Shown here one piece after another: positions 8,628 through 15,993 of a DNA stretch of 64,000 nucleotides. The stretch is from CAMLHU01 sp049680185 (GTDB lineage: Bacteria; Gemmatimonadota; Gemmatimonadetes; Gemmatimonadales; GWC2-71-9): positions 21,527 to 85,526 of the forward strand of contig JBAUHI010000040.1 of assembly GCA_049680185.1 (NCBI GenBank), in the 5' to 3' direction. The translations under genes were made by a program, and so were the position numbers. The notes below the pieces were generated by a model. It was not told the origin of the DNA. It saw only the letters and a program-made list of their open reading frames with translations, and ran no database searches. The first letter of the stretch is position 1, and each line of letters opens with the position of its first letter.

Positions 8628-9421
8628 CGTGCGCCGGGTCCGATCCAGTACCACGCGGCCGCGCCGAGTACCGCGCCCGATCCGGTGGCGATGGCGTTGA
8701 CGCCGTCGTTGGTGAGCCAGCGCCAGCCGCCGGTCGGGTGGGTGCGGGTGCCGCAGCGGTGGAGGGCGCGTTCGGTGGCTGTGTCGCAAGCGGGGCAGTG
8801 GAACCGGCCCTGGACCATGCCGCCGAGGCCTGAGTCGAAGACCATCCCGACCCATCCGACGATCGTGCCGACGACGAACAATCGTGTGCTTCGGACGACC
8901 ATCGCTGCGGCCGCCGCCACGACCAACGCACCAAGGAGGGCGCCGAGCGTGCCGCGGACCGTGATGCCGCCGCTGGTGCCGGCGGGGATCGTCTCGCCGC
9001 TGATGATGTGATTCGGAAGGTGCGGGCTCGTGGCGCCGATGGCGGTGGCCCAGGTGTCGGCGGCGGCGACCGCGAGCGACGCCGTGATGGCCCAGAGGGC
9101 GAGCGACGGTCGAGTCGATGCGATCAGCGCGATGATCGCCGCCGCGCCGCCATTGGCCAGCACCTGACCGGCGTCGCGGCGGCCGCCCTTGGCCTCGCCG
9201 TGTTGTGCCGCGGGGTCGGGGAGGAAGTGCGAGAGCGCCGAACTGGAGAGGAAAAAGGCGAAGAGGGCTGCTGCACCGGCCCACCCCCCGGCCCAGAGGA
9301 CCGCCGTGCCAATGGCGGCGGCCGCCACCCCTCCCCAGCCGGAGAGCGCGCCAAACCCCGCTGCGAGCAGGGACACCGCCAGCGCGATCTCCACCGCGAG
9401 CGTCAGGCGCATTTCAGCCAC
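8624..9421 (-). CDS. DUF92 family integral membrane protein
   Basis: 265 aa with about six or seven hydrophobic segments. The conserved DUF92 core is visible: FLSSSALSHF, GGRRDAGQVLANGG, and AAADTWATAIGATSP. An inserted loop (about residues 205-235) carries C-x2-C and a further Cys/His (HCPACDTATERALHRCG), possibly binding a metal. The plant DUF92 member VTE6 phosphorylates phytyl phosphate, so a prenyl-phosphate kinase role is possible. Start is GTG 9421, overlapping the anti-sigma stop by 8 bp; ATG 9412 is an alternative. Confidence 0.82.
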   Translation of the reverse strand: MAEMRLTLAVEIALAVSLLAAGFGALSGWGGVAAAAIGTAVLWAGGWAGAAALFAFFLSSSALSHFLPDPAAQHGEAKGGRRDAGQVLANGGAAAIIALIASTRPSLALWAITASLAVAAADTWATAIGATSPHLPNHIISGETIPAGTSGGITVRGTLGALLGALVVAAAAAMVVRSTRLFVVGTIVGWVGMVFDSGLGGMVQGRFHCPACDTATERALHRCGTRTHPTGGWRWLTNDGVNAIATGSGAVLGAAAWYWIGPGAR

Positions 9422-9656
9422 TGCTCCGGATGCGTTTGAGCAGCCGCTCGCGCACGTCCTCGGGGATGCGCTGACCGGCGCAGCTCTTCAAGAGCGCGAG
9501 GAATCGCTCCTCGAAGGCGACGTACTGAAGACACGGCGCGCAGGCGTCGATATGCTTTCGCACCGCGTCGGCGGTCTCCGGTGTGGCCTCGCCCCGGAGC
9601 ACGTCCTGCAGTTCGTCGAGCGCGCGGGAACAATCCATCGCGTCGTGGGCGCTCAT
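9414..9656 (-). CDS. Zinc-dependent anti-sigma factor (ZAS-like), small
   Basis: 80-aa cytoplasmic protein carrying H-x3-C-x2-C (KHIDACAPC, about residues 35-43), the zinc-binding anti-sigma motif. There is no transmembrane segment, so it is a soluble ZAS of the RsrA/ChrR-like type that could respond to thiol oxidation (family knowledge). Its ATG overlaps the sigma-factor stop as ATGA, the usual cognate pair arrangement, and it probably holds the ECF sigma inactive. The C-terminal half is helical and basic. Confidence 0.86.
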   Translation of the reverse strand: MSAHDAMDCSRALDELQDVLRGEATPETADAVRKHIDACAPCLQYVAFEERFLALLKSCAGQRIPEDVRERLLKRIRSSG

Positions 9657-10210
9657 CGTGCGGCCTCTCCCTTCAGGTACCCCTGCTCCACCGCGTGATC
9701 GTGCAGCGCTCGTTGCAGCAGGCGGCGCGCCCGGAACAGCCGCGACTTGACCGTGCCGACGGGCACTTCGAGCACCTGGGCGATCTCCGCATACGCCATC
9801 CCCTCGAGGTCGCTCAACACCAGGGCCTCCCGGAACTCCTCCGGCAGTGCTTCGACGGCCTTGAGCACATTCTCGTCCACCAGCTTGGTGAAGAACGTCC
9901 CTTCCGGATCGCTGTCGGCCACTTCCCGCAGGATCGAATGCCGGTCGGCGGTGTCGATGTCCATCGCGATCGGCTCCCGCTTGCGGCGCCGGTACCCGTT
10001 GATGAACGCATTGCGGAGGATAGTGAGCAGCCAGGCGCGCGCATTGCTTCCCGGACGGAAGCTGCCCCAACCCCGCAGGGCCTTGAGCAGCGTCTCCTGC
10101 ACCAGGTCCTCGGCGTCGGCCGCGTTCCCGGTCATCCGCCGGGCCACGCGGTACAGCACGTCGAGGTGGGGAAGGACTTCGATCTCGTAGTTCGCCGTGG
10201 CATCGGGCAT
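9653..10210 (-). CDS. ECF RNA polymerase sigma factor
   Basis: 185 aa with both ECF domains. Sigma-2 is marked by DAEDLVQETLLKALRGW and RAWLLTILRNAFINGYRRRKRE. Sigma-4 is marked by LPEEFREALVLSDLEGMAYAEIAQVLEVPVGTVKSRL (shown in full it is the helix-turn-helix, here given by its ends LPEEFRE and GTVKSRLFRAR). It heads the overlapped minus-strand operon and is paired with the ZAS anti-sigma. ATG 10210 is chosen because the family begins near it. A perfect palindrome lies directly upstream and could mask its ribosome-binding site. It may also autoregulate the operon (inference). Confidence 0.93.
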   Translation of the reverse strand: MPDATANYEIEVLPHLDVLYRVARRMTGNAADAEDLVQETLLKALRGWGSFRPGSNARAWLLTILRNAFINGYRRRKREPIAMDIDTADRHSILREVADSDPEGTFFTKLVDENVLKAVEALPEEFREALVLSDLEGMAYAEIAQVLEVPVGTVKSRLFRARRLLQRALHDHAVEQGYLKGEAAR

Positions 10211-10228
10211 CCGGGGTAAACTCCCCGG
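10211..10228 (-). promoter_or_regulatory. Palindrome covering the ribosome-binding site of the ECF sigma gene
   Basis: CCGGGG (10211-10216), a 6-nt spacer and CCCCGG (10223-10228) form a perfect inverted repeat ending at the base before the ATG. On the minus strand the GGGGAG that would serve as Shine-Dalgarno is inside the stem, so folding would hide it. Seen in sequence; function inferred. Confidence 0.5.
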
Positions 10229-10270
10229 GGCGGGCGCGGGAGGCAATGGCTCGCGAGGAGCTGTTGACTG

Positions 10271-10367
10271 GTGGTGGGTGGCGCGTGGCGCGTCCAACAC
10301 CCGCCACCCGTAACACGCCACCTGTTGCCCTCCCCACCCGCCACTCGCGCCTCGCCACTCGCCACCA
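10271..10367. repeat. Degenerate GCCAC/GTGGC inverted array in divergent intergenic region
   Basis: The space between the sigma gene and the V4R gene starts with GGTGGGTGGCGCGTGGCG-like units and continues with their reverse complements (CCGCCACCC, ACGCCACC, CGCCACTCGCCACC). It is an imperfect inverted array of 7-10 bp units. A possible -10 (TAGAAT, 10370-10375) for the plus-strand gene follows directly after it. Confidence 0.55.
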
Positions 10368-10382
10368 TTAGAATCTCTCATC

Positions 10383-11018
10383 GTGCCGCCATTCCCTACC
10401 ATCGAGATCGACGCCATCCTTCCGCTGAGTCTCCTCGAGGCGATGCGCAACGTCGACACGCCTGTGGAGGATGGTCTGGAGGAGTTGGCCGGCGAGATCG
10501 TCGCCAAGCGCCTCGGCCTCTCACCGACCGTCGCGGCGCAGATCGCGCGCTACGACTGGGCCGCGGGCCGCCGGGTGCCGGTCTCGCTCGAGGAGGCGCT
10601 GGCGGTATTCCGGCTGGTCGGGCGGCGTCCCGATGCCGACCTGGTCTTTGCCGATGCCGGCCGTCGCGCCGCCCGACGCGCCATGCGGGAGGCCGGCATC
10701 GCCCCGCGAGCGCTCCTGGGCCTGGTGCCAGAGGCGGCGGCCCGTCCCCTGGGACTGCGGCTGGCGCGGCGGCTGGCGCGAAGAGTCTTTGCCGGCCAGG
10801 TATTCCTCAAGGACGCCGAGGCGGGCGCCCAGGTTCCCGGACCGCTCGGGCTCGACGACGTGCCTGACGGCAGGGCGTGTGATTTCTACGGGGCCGCATT
10901 CGCCGAGCTGCTTCGGGGGCTTGCCGGGTTCGAAGGCGCGATGCGCCATATCCATTGCCGCGCTCGCGGCGACGACCGATGCCAATGGCGCGCCAGCGCC
11001 GTGGGGGGATACCAATGA
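10383..11018 (+). CDS. V4R-like (4-vinyl reductase domain) protein
   Basis: 211 aa. The C-terminal third resembles the V4R small-molecule-binding domain: CDFYGAAFAELLRGLAG followed by an HIHCRARGDDRCQW stretch, with the conserved Cys-x6-Cys spacing (C198 and C205 approximately). The N-terminal half is helical, alanine/arginine-rich and not recognised. V4R domains sense small ligands or serve in vinyl-reductase-like proteins (family knowledge); the actual role here is unknown. The start is taken as GTG 10383. Its stop overlaps the start of the M24 peptidase gene as ATGA, so the two are coupled. Confidence 0.6.
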   Translation: MPPFPTIEIDAILPLSLLEAMRNVDTPVEDGLEELAGEIVAKRLGLSPTVAAQIARYDWAAGRRVPVSLEEALAVFRLVGRRPDADLVFADAGRRAARRAMREAGIAPRALLGLVPEAAARPLGLRLARRLARRVFAGQVFLKDAEAGAQVPGPLGLDDVPDGRACDFYGAAFAELLRGLAGFEGAMRHIHCRARGDDRCQWRASAVGGYQ

Positions 11019-12199
11019 GCGGAATAACTGATATCGACCGCGCCCAACTCGCCCAGGGACTTGCCGAACTCGGCGCCGATGGGTGGTTGCTGTTCGATTT
11101 TCACGGATTGAATCCGGTGGCTGGGCGGGTGCTGGCGTTGGGTGGCCTCGGCACCCGCCGGCTCTTCGTGCTCATTCCGCGGGAGGGGAGGCCCATCGCG
11201 GTCGCCCACAAGATCGAACTCCAGCCGCTGGAAGGGTTCCCGGGCGAGATCGTGCCATACGCCAAGTGGGAGGAGCTGCACGCCGCATTGGGGCAGCTCG
11301 TCAAGGGAAAGACGCTGGCGATGGAGGTGTCACCCAAGGACGCGGTGCCGTATCTCGACCGCATTCCTCACGGTGTGGTGCAGATGCTGGAGGGGTTTGG
11401 GGCCAGGATCGTGCCGTCGGACCAGTTGGTGACGCGATTCGCGTCGCGCTGGTCGAAGGATGAATTGGCGGACCATCTTGCGGCGGCGGAGATCCTGGCC
11501 GAAGTTGCCAAGTCGCAGTTGGCATGGGCGGTGACGCAGGGCGGGACCGGGCTCAGCGAAGTTGCGCTGCAGCGCCGGGTGGTGGCGGACATGGAGGCGC
11601 GCGGGTTGCGGCTCACCAGCCATCCCATCGTCGGATTCGGGCCCAACGCGGCAAATCCCCATTATGAGCCGATGGCAGGGCACGACCGGACCTTGGAGCG
11701 TGACGAGGTGGTGCTGCTCGACCTGTGGGGAGGGCGGGGTCGGGTCGATACCGTCTTTGCCGACCAGACCTGGATGGGGTTCTCGGGCACCAAGGTGCCG
11801 AGCAAGGTGCAGCGGGTCTGGGAAGTGGTGCGGGATGCCCGGGACGCCGCGGTGGCGCTGGTCCAGGAGCGGGTCCAGCAGGGGAAGTCGCTGGCCGGCT
11901 TCGAGGTGGATCGGGCAGCGCGCGGGGTCATCGAAAAGGCGGGGTTTGGCGCGTCGTTCGTGCACCGGACCGGTCATTCCATCGACCGGGACCTGCACGG
12001 TTCCGGCCCTCACATGGATGATTTTGAGACCCACGACGAGCGGCGCCTGATCCCCGGTGTGGGCTTCTCGGTGGAGCCGGGCGTCTATCTAGTCGGAGAG
12101 TTCGGTGTGCGGAGCGAGGTCAATATGTACTGGGGAGCGGATGGGGCGAGGGTAACGCCGGACCGACCGCAGCGGGACTTGATCATTCCTGGAGCGTAG
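11015..12199 (+). CDS. M24-family metallopeptidase (Xaa-Pro dipeptidase-like)
   Basis: 394-aa pita-bread-fold peptidase. The N-terminal creatinase-like domain occupies about residues 1-145 and the catalytic domain 150-394. The five metal ligands can be assigned: D236, D250, H321 (RTGHSIDRDLHG), E354 (FSVEPGVY) and E368 (VRSEVNMYW). This favours a true dinuclear enzyme that releases residues from Xaa-Pro dipeptides. There is no signal peptide, so it is cytosolic. ATG 11015 is fixed by the ATGA overlap with the upstream gene. Confidence 0.92.
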   Translation: MSGITDIDRAQLAQGLAELGADGWLLFDFHGLNPVAGRVLALGGLGTRRLFVLIPREGRPIAVAHKIELQPLEGFPGEIVPYAKWEELHAALGQLVKGKTLAMEVSPKDAVPYLDRIPHGVVQMLEGFGARIVPSDQLVTRFASRWSKDELADHLAAAEILAEVAKSQLAWAVTQGGTGLSEVALQRRVVADMEARGLRLTSHPIVGFGPNAANPHYEPMAGHDRTLERDEVVLLDLWGGRGRVDTVFADQTWMGFSGTKVPSKVQRVWEVVRDARDAAVALVQERVQQGKSLAGFEVDRAARGVIEKAGFGASFVHRTGHSIDRDLHGSGPHMDDFETHDERRLIPGVGFSVEPGVYLVGEFGVRSEVNMYWGADGARVTPDRPQRDLIIPGA

Positions 12200-12320
12200 C
12201 GGGCGGAGAAGGTTCGAGATCACGTTGGATCCGGCAGTTCGGACCAGATCATTGGGGTCGTCGGATCGTTGCAGAGAGTTACGACGCGGGTGGAGGGTTC
12301 CGGGGGCATTCCGGGATTGC

Positions 12321-12349
12321 TTGACAGGTGACGGGGGTCACCTCATATT
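12321..12349 (+). promoter_or_regulatory. Promoter with internal operator for the surface operon
   Basis: TTGACA (12321-12326), 17-bp spacer and CATATT (12344-12349) form a good sigma-70-type promoter. The spacer is occupied by a perfect inverted repeat AGGTGAC-GGGG-GTCACCT (12326-12343). A repressor bound there would block polymerase directly. It lies about 200 bp before the TonB receptor start. Seen in sequence; regulator unknown. Confidence 0.6.
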
Positions 12350-12355
12350 GCTCAT

Positions 12356-12375
12356 CCCGACCTGCCGCGGTCGGG
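12356..12375 (+). promoter_or_regulatory. Hairpin at the predicted 5' end of the surface-operon mRNA
   Basis: CCCGACC (12356-12362), loop TGCCGC, GGTCGGG (12369-12375): a perfect 7-bp stem starting where transcription from the promoter above should begin. Such 5' stems often protect mRNA from decay. The rest of the leader (to 12546) also contains TGACAAGTCAGTT (12405-12417) and TGACAAGGCAGTT (12504-12516), two near-identical 13-mers. No known riboswitch was recognised. Confidence 0.4.
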
Positions 12376-12546
12376 TCCCAGATTCAGATCGGTCTTCGTT
12401 TCCTTGACAAGTCAGTTGCGTTCCCTCGCGGGCCAAACGCTGGCGTCCTGCCGCCCCTATCCGGCCAATTTGCCGCGGAGGGATGGTGCTGCGCCGGTTT
12501 ACGTGACAAGGCAGTTCCGGTCTTCACGCCTTTGGAGGAAGTGCTC

Positions 12547-15500
12547 ATGATTCAACGCTGTGTCAGGGCCGTTGCACGCGTCGCGCACCTGGCCACCCTG
12601 GCGGCGGTCGCCCTGGTGCTCGGGGCGGGTGCCCTCTCGGCGCAGGCCACCGCCAAGATCGAAGGGCGGGTCCGAGACGCTTCCGGACAGCCGATCGCGA
12701 ATGCACAGGTATTCATCGTTGGATCGGCCTTCTCGGCCCTCACCAACGGTCAGGGCTACTACTTCATCAACAACGTGCCGACCGGCACCATCTCGATGAA
12801 GGCCGCCTTCGTCGGCTATCAGCCGGTGCAGGTCAACAGCGTGCAGGTCCAGGGCGGTCAGACGATGACCCAGGACTTCTCGCTCAAGGCCTCCGTGGTC
12901 CAGGTGCAGGCCCTCGAGATCACGGCCGAGCATCCGCTGGTGCCGCGAGACCAGGTCACGTCGAAGAGCCGTATCGACGGGCAAATGGCCGAGGCGCTGC
13001 CGGTCGACCGGGTGTCTGCGTTGCTGGCGCTCCAGCCGGGTGTCGTGGCGAGCGCGGGCGGCGGCACACTGTCGATCCGTGGCGGTCGTCCAAGCGAGAA
13101 CGTGACCTACGTTGACGGCGTGCCGGTGACCCCGGGCTACCGGGGCGGCGGCTTCGTGGGCTCGGGTGGATCGTCGTTGACGGTCAACGCCAACGGCCTG
13201 CAGGAAGCCAACGTCACGACCGGCGCGACCAATGCCGAGTTCGGCAATGCGCAGGCCGGTATCCTCGACTTCAACACCCGCTCGGGCGGCCAGCAGTTCT
13301 CCGCCAACATCGGGTTGAGCACCGACCAGCCCTTTGCCCGGACCTCGAGCCTGGGGTACACCCAGATCCGTGGCGGCATCGGCGGTCCGATCCCCGGTGT
13401 GGCGAACCTGACCTACTATGCCAGCGCTCTCGTGGAGGGCCAGCAGACGCAGGCCACCGGGTTCGACGGCAATGTGACCCCGCTCTTCGTTCCGGCCGGG
13501 ATCGACAAGACCGTGCCGGTGCCGAGCAAGTACGGCGATCCCTTTGCCGACACCACCTACGTGCCGGTCGAGAAGTTCGCGCAGTACAACGGCGACTGCA
13601 CCCAGTTCTCGGGGAGCACCAACGCCGGGATCGCGGGCAACTACGGCCAGAAGTGCTACGGCTCGTGGCGGCCGCGGACGGCGACCTCGAACTATCAGGT
13701 GTCGGGCAAGCTGCTCTACACCTTCGGCAACGGTAACCGGCTGCAGTTCTCGGCCAACCGGTCGCAGGGGCAGGGCCGCAGCGGCCTCGACCTCGGCAAC
13801 ATGATGAATCCGTCCAACCAGACGGGGTTCATCACCCAGGACAACGTCTTCACGGTGAACTGGTCGCAGAACCTCTCGAAGTCGGCCGACAAGGCGCTGG
13901 CCCTCGAGACCTATCTCTCCTACCAGACCGACCGGACCAACGGCGGCCCGATGACCCAGCAGAGCGAGGCGAACTCCCGGGATCCGTTCGGCGGGTTCAT
14001 GATCGCGCCGCTGCAGTTCATGTTCAACTTCGACAACTTTCCGATCAACGACCAGCTGGTCCAGAACTACCACAACAACACCCAGCTGCCGGGGACCCGG
14101 ATCTCGCCCTACGACCTCAAGAACGTCTCGCAATACGGCACCGTCGACCAGTGGCGGAATGACGCCTACGGCCTCCTGGGATACAGCGAGGGTGGCGGTC
14201 CGACGAGCCGGATCAGCTTGTTCAACGAGAACCGGATCGTCGGTCGCGCCGCGCTCGACTGGCAGGCCGACCGGTACAACCGGATCAAGTTGGGCGGCGA
14301 CTTCACCAAGTACGATGACTACTTCTACTCGATGGGCCTGACGACGCTGATCTTCTCCGACGTCTGGCACGAGAAGCCGACCACGGCGGCCGGGTTCATC
14401 ACCGACCGTGTCGACCTGGGCGACGTCGTCATCGACGCCGGTCTCCGGTACGACTACTACAGCACCGGCGCCACGCGGCCGTACCTGCTCGACACCACGG
14501 CCACCAGCGCCACCTTCGGGCAGTACTCTTACTTCCCGCGGACCAGCACGTACGGCGTGAACGCGGCCGGCACGATCCTCAACTTCGGCAGCAAGCCGCT
14601 GGTCGAGAACCGGCAGGACGCCACCCACGGCTACCTGAGCCCGCACATCCAGGTGGCGTTCCCGGTGACGCAGCACACGAACTTCCGGCTGTCGTACGCG
14701 CACCAGGTGCAGACGCCGGACTTCGGGACGTTGCTCGCCGGCGTCAACACCGACCTGCAGCTGACCAACACCAACCAGGTCTACGGCAACGACCTTGGAT
14801 TCGGGAAGACCGTCACCTTCGAGTTCGGTGTCCGGCACGAGTTCAACCCGGACATGGTGCTCGACATCGCGGCCTACAACAAGGACAAGCTGGCCGATGC
14901 GGCCGCGCGTCTGGTGGCGCTCTACGATCCGGCCACCAAGGCGACGCAGAACATCCGCCTGATGACCTCGTCGGACTTCGGCAACACCAAGGGCATCGAC
15001 GTGAGCTTGCAGCGCCGGTTCGGCAACCTGTTCACCGGCCAGCTCTCGTACACCTTCTCCGATGCCAAGAACACCGGCAGCGATCCGTACACCTACATCA
15101 ACTTCGGGTCCCGGATCGTCGACCTGCTCTCCGGCGGCAACTCCGCGCCGCCGCAGGCCATCCTGCCCACCGCGCAGGACCGTACCCACAACCTGGCCGG
15201 GATCTTCTCGCTCAACTTCCCGGACGGCTGGCGGAGCGGCACCACCGCGGGTCGGGTGCTGCAGAACTTCGGTGTGACCGGCACCTTCCGGTACGCCAGC
15301 GGCACGCCGTTCACCAAGTGCAGCAACACCACGTCGAACGCGGGCGTGATCGCGAATGACAATGCGTCTTCAGGACCGTGCGCCAACGCGAACGACTTCC
15401 TGTCGGACGTGAACCAGGTGCGGCTCCCGGCCATCAAGACCTTCGACGCCAAGTTCACGAAGGGCTTCAAGATCGGGAAGTACGACCTGACCGCGTACGT

Positions 15501-15909
15501 CGACGCGCGCAACCTGCTCAACTTCAAGAACGTCCTGGCGGTGTACAGCGCCACCAACGACGTGACCAACGGGCTGCTCGAGGCCCAGAACTGGTCCAGC
15601 GACTCGGCCGACTTTGCCTCCGAGGCGCTGAAGAATTCGGCGTACGTCGCCGGGTCCGCGATCGACCTGACCTTCGGCGGCGCTGGCGAGAACGGGTGCG
15701 GCGCCTGGGTCACGGCATCCAACGCTCCGGCGGCCCCGAACTGCGTCTACCTGATCCGGGCAGAACAGCGCTTCGGCAACGGAGACGGGGTCTTCAGCGT
15801 GGCCGAGCAGCACCGTGCCTCCGATGCGAGCTACTACGTCGGGTCGGGGCTCAACAACTTCACCGGGTCCCCGCGGCGTGTCCGCGTGGGCTTTGAGATC
15901 AACTTCTAG
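12547..15909 (+). CDS. TonB-dependent receptor with carboxypeptidase-regulatory-like N-terminal domain
   Basis: 1120-aa outer-membrane protein. A signal peptide ends in GALSA before Q. A CarboxypepD_reg-like beta-sandwich (about residues 35-120, IEGRVRDASGQPIANAQVFI) is followed by a plug domain (about 140-250, LSIRGGRPSENVTYVDGVPV) and a long barrel ending in RRVRVGFEINF with the expected terminal aromatic residue. It resembles Oar/SusC-type receptors. The ATG at 12547 has a GGAGG ribosome site 8 bp upstream and gives a proper signal sequence; the longer in-frame extension upstream is non-coding leader. It heads a five-gene plus-strand unit. Ligand unknown. Confidence 0.92.
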   Translation: MIQRCVRAVARVAHLATLAAVALVLGAGALSAQATAKIEGRVRDASGQPIANAQVFIVGSAFSALTNGQGYYFINNVPTGTISMKAAFVGYQPVQVNSVQVQGGQTMTQDFSLKASVVQVQALEITAEHPLVPRDQVTSKSRIDGQMAEALPVDRVSALLALQPGVVASAGGGTLSIRGGRPSENVTYVDGVPVTPGYRGGGFVGSGGSSLTVNANGLQEANVTTGATNAEFGNAQAGILDFNTRSGGQQFSANIGLSTDQPFARTSSLGYTQIRGGIGGPIPGVANLTYYASALVEGQQTQATGFDGNVTPLFVPAGIDKTVPVPSKYGDPFADTTYVPVEKFAQYNGDCTQFSGSTNAGIAGNYGQKCYGSWRPRTATSNYQVSGKLLYTFGNGNRLQFSANRSQGQGRSGLDLGNMMNPSNQTGFITQDNVFTVNWSQNLSKSADKALALETYLSYQTDRTNGGPMTQQSEANSRDPFGGFMIAPLQFMFNFDNFPINDQLVQNYHNNTQLPGTRISPYDLKNVSQYGTVDQWRNDAYGLLGYSEGGGPTSRISLFNENRIVGRAALDWQADRYNRIKLGGDFTKYDDYFYSMGLTTLIFSDVWHEKPTTAAGFITDRVDLGDVVIDAGLRYDYYSTGATRPYLLDTTATSATFGQYSYFPRTSTYGVNAAGTILNFGSKPLVENRQDATHGYLSPHIQVAFPVTQHTNFRLSYAHQVQTPDFGTLLAGVNTDLQLTNTNQVYGNDLGFGKTVTFEFGVRHEFNPDMVLDIAAYNKDKLADAAARLVALYDPATKATQNIRLMTSSDFGNTKGIDVSLQRRFGNLFTGQLSYTFSDAKNTGSDPYTYINFGSRIVDLLSGGNSAPPQAILPTAQDRTHNLAGIFSLNFPDGWRSGTTAGRVLQNFGVTGTFRYASGTPFTKCSNTTSNAGVIANDNASSGPCANANDFLSDVNQVRLPAIKTFDAKFTKGFKIGKYDLTAYVDARNLLNFKNVLAVYSATNDVTNGLLEAQNWSSDSADFASEALKNSAYVAGSAIDLTFGGAGENGCGAWVTASNAPAAPNCVYLIRAEQRFGNGDGVFSVAEQHRASDASYYVGSGLNNFTGSPRRVRVGFEINF

Positions 15910-15927
15910 TCCAAGAGCGGCGGCGGC

Positions 15928-15949
15928 GGCGGTCACCGGAAGGCCGGTG
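15928..15949 (+). promoter_or_regulatory. Intercistronic hairpin after the TonB receptor
   Basis: GGTCACCGG, loop AAGG, CCGGTGACC: a perfect 9-bp stem between the receptor stop (15909) and the next start (15994). No T-run follows, so it looks more like an mRNA stability or processing element than a full terminator. Confidence 0.5.
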
Positions 15950-15993
15950 ACCTCCGTCGGCGGCGCACCTGCACACATCTGAGCGAGGTTGCG

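Noticed and set aside
12350..12546. Cobalamin or other known riboswitch before the TonB receptor
   Set aside because: I could not find a B12 box or any conserved riboswitch core.
12499..15189. An 896-codon minus-strand frame opposite the first TonB receptor
   Set aside because: No recognisable motif, and the plus strand has an intact receptor with signal peptide and ribosome site.
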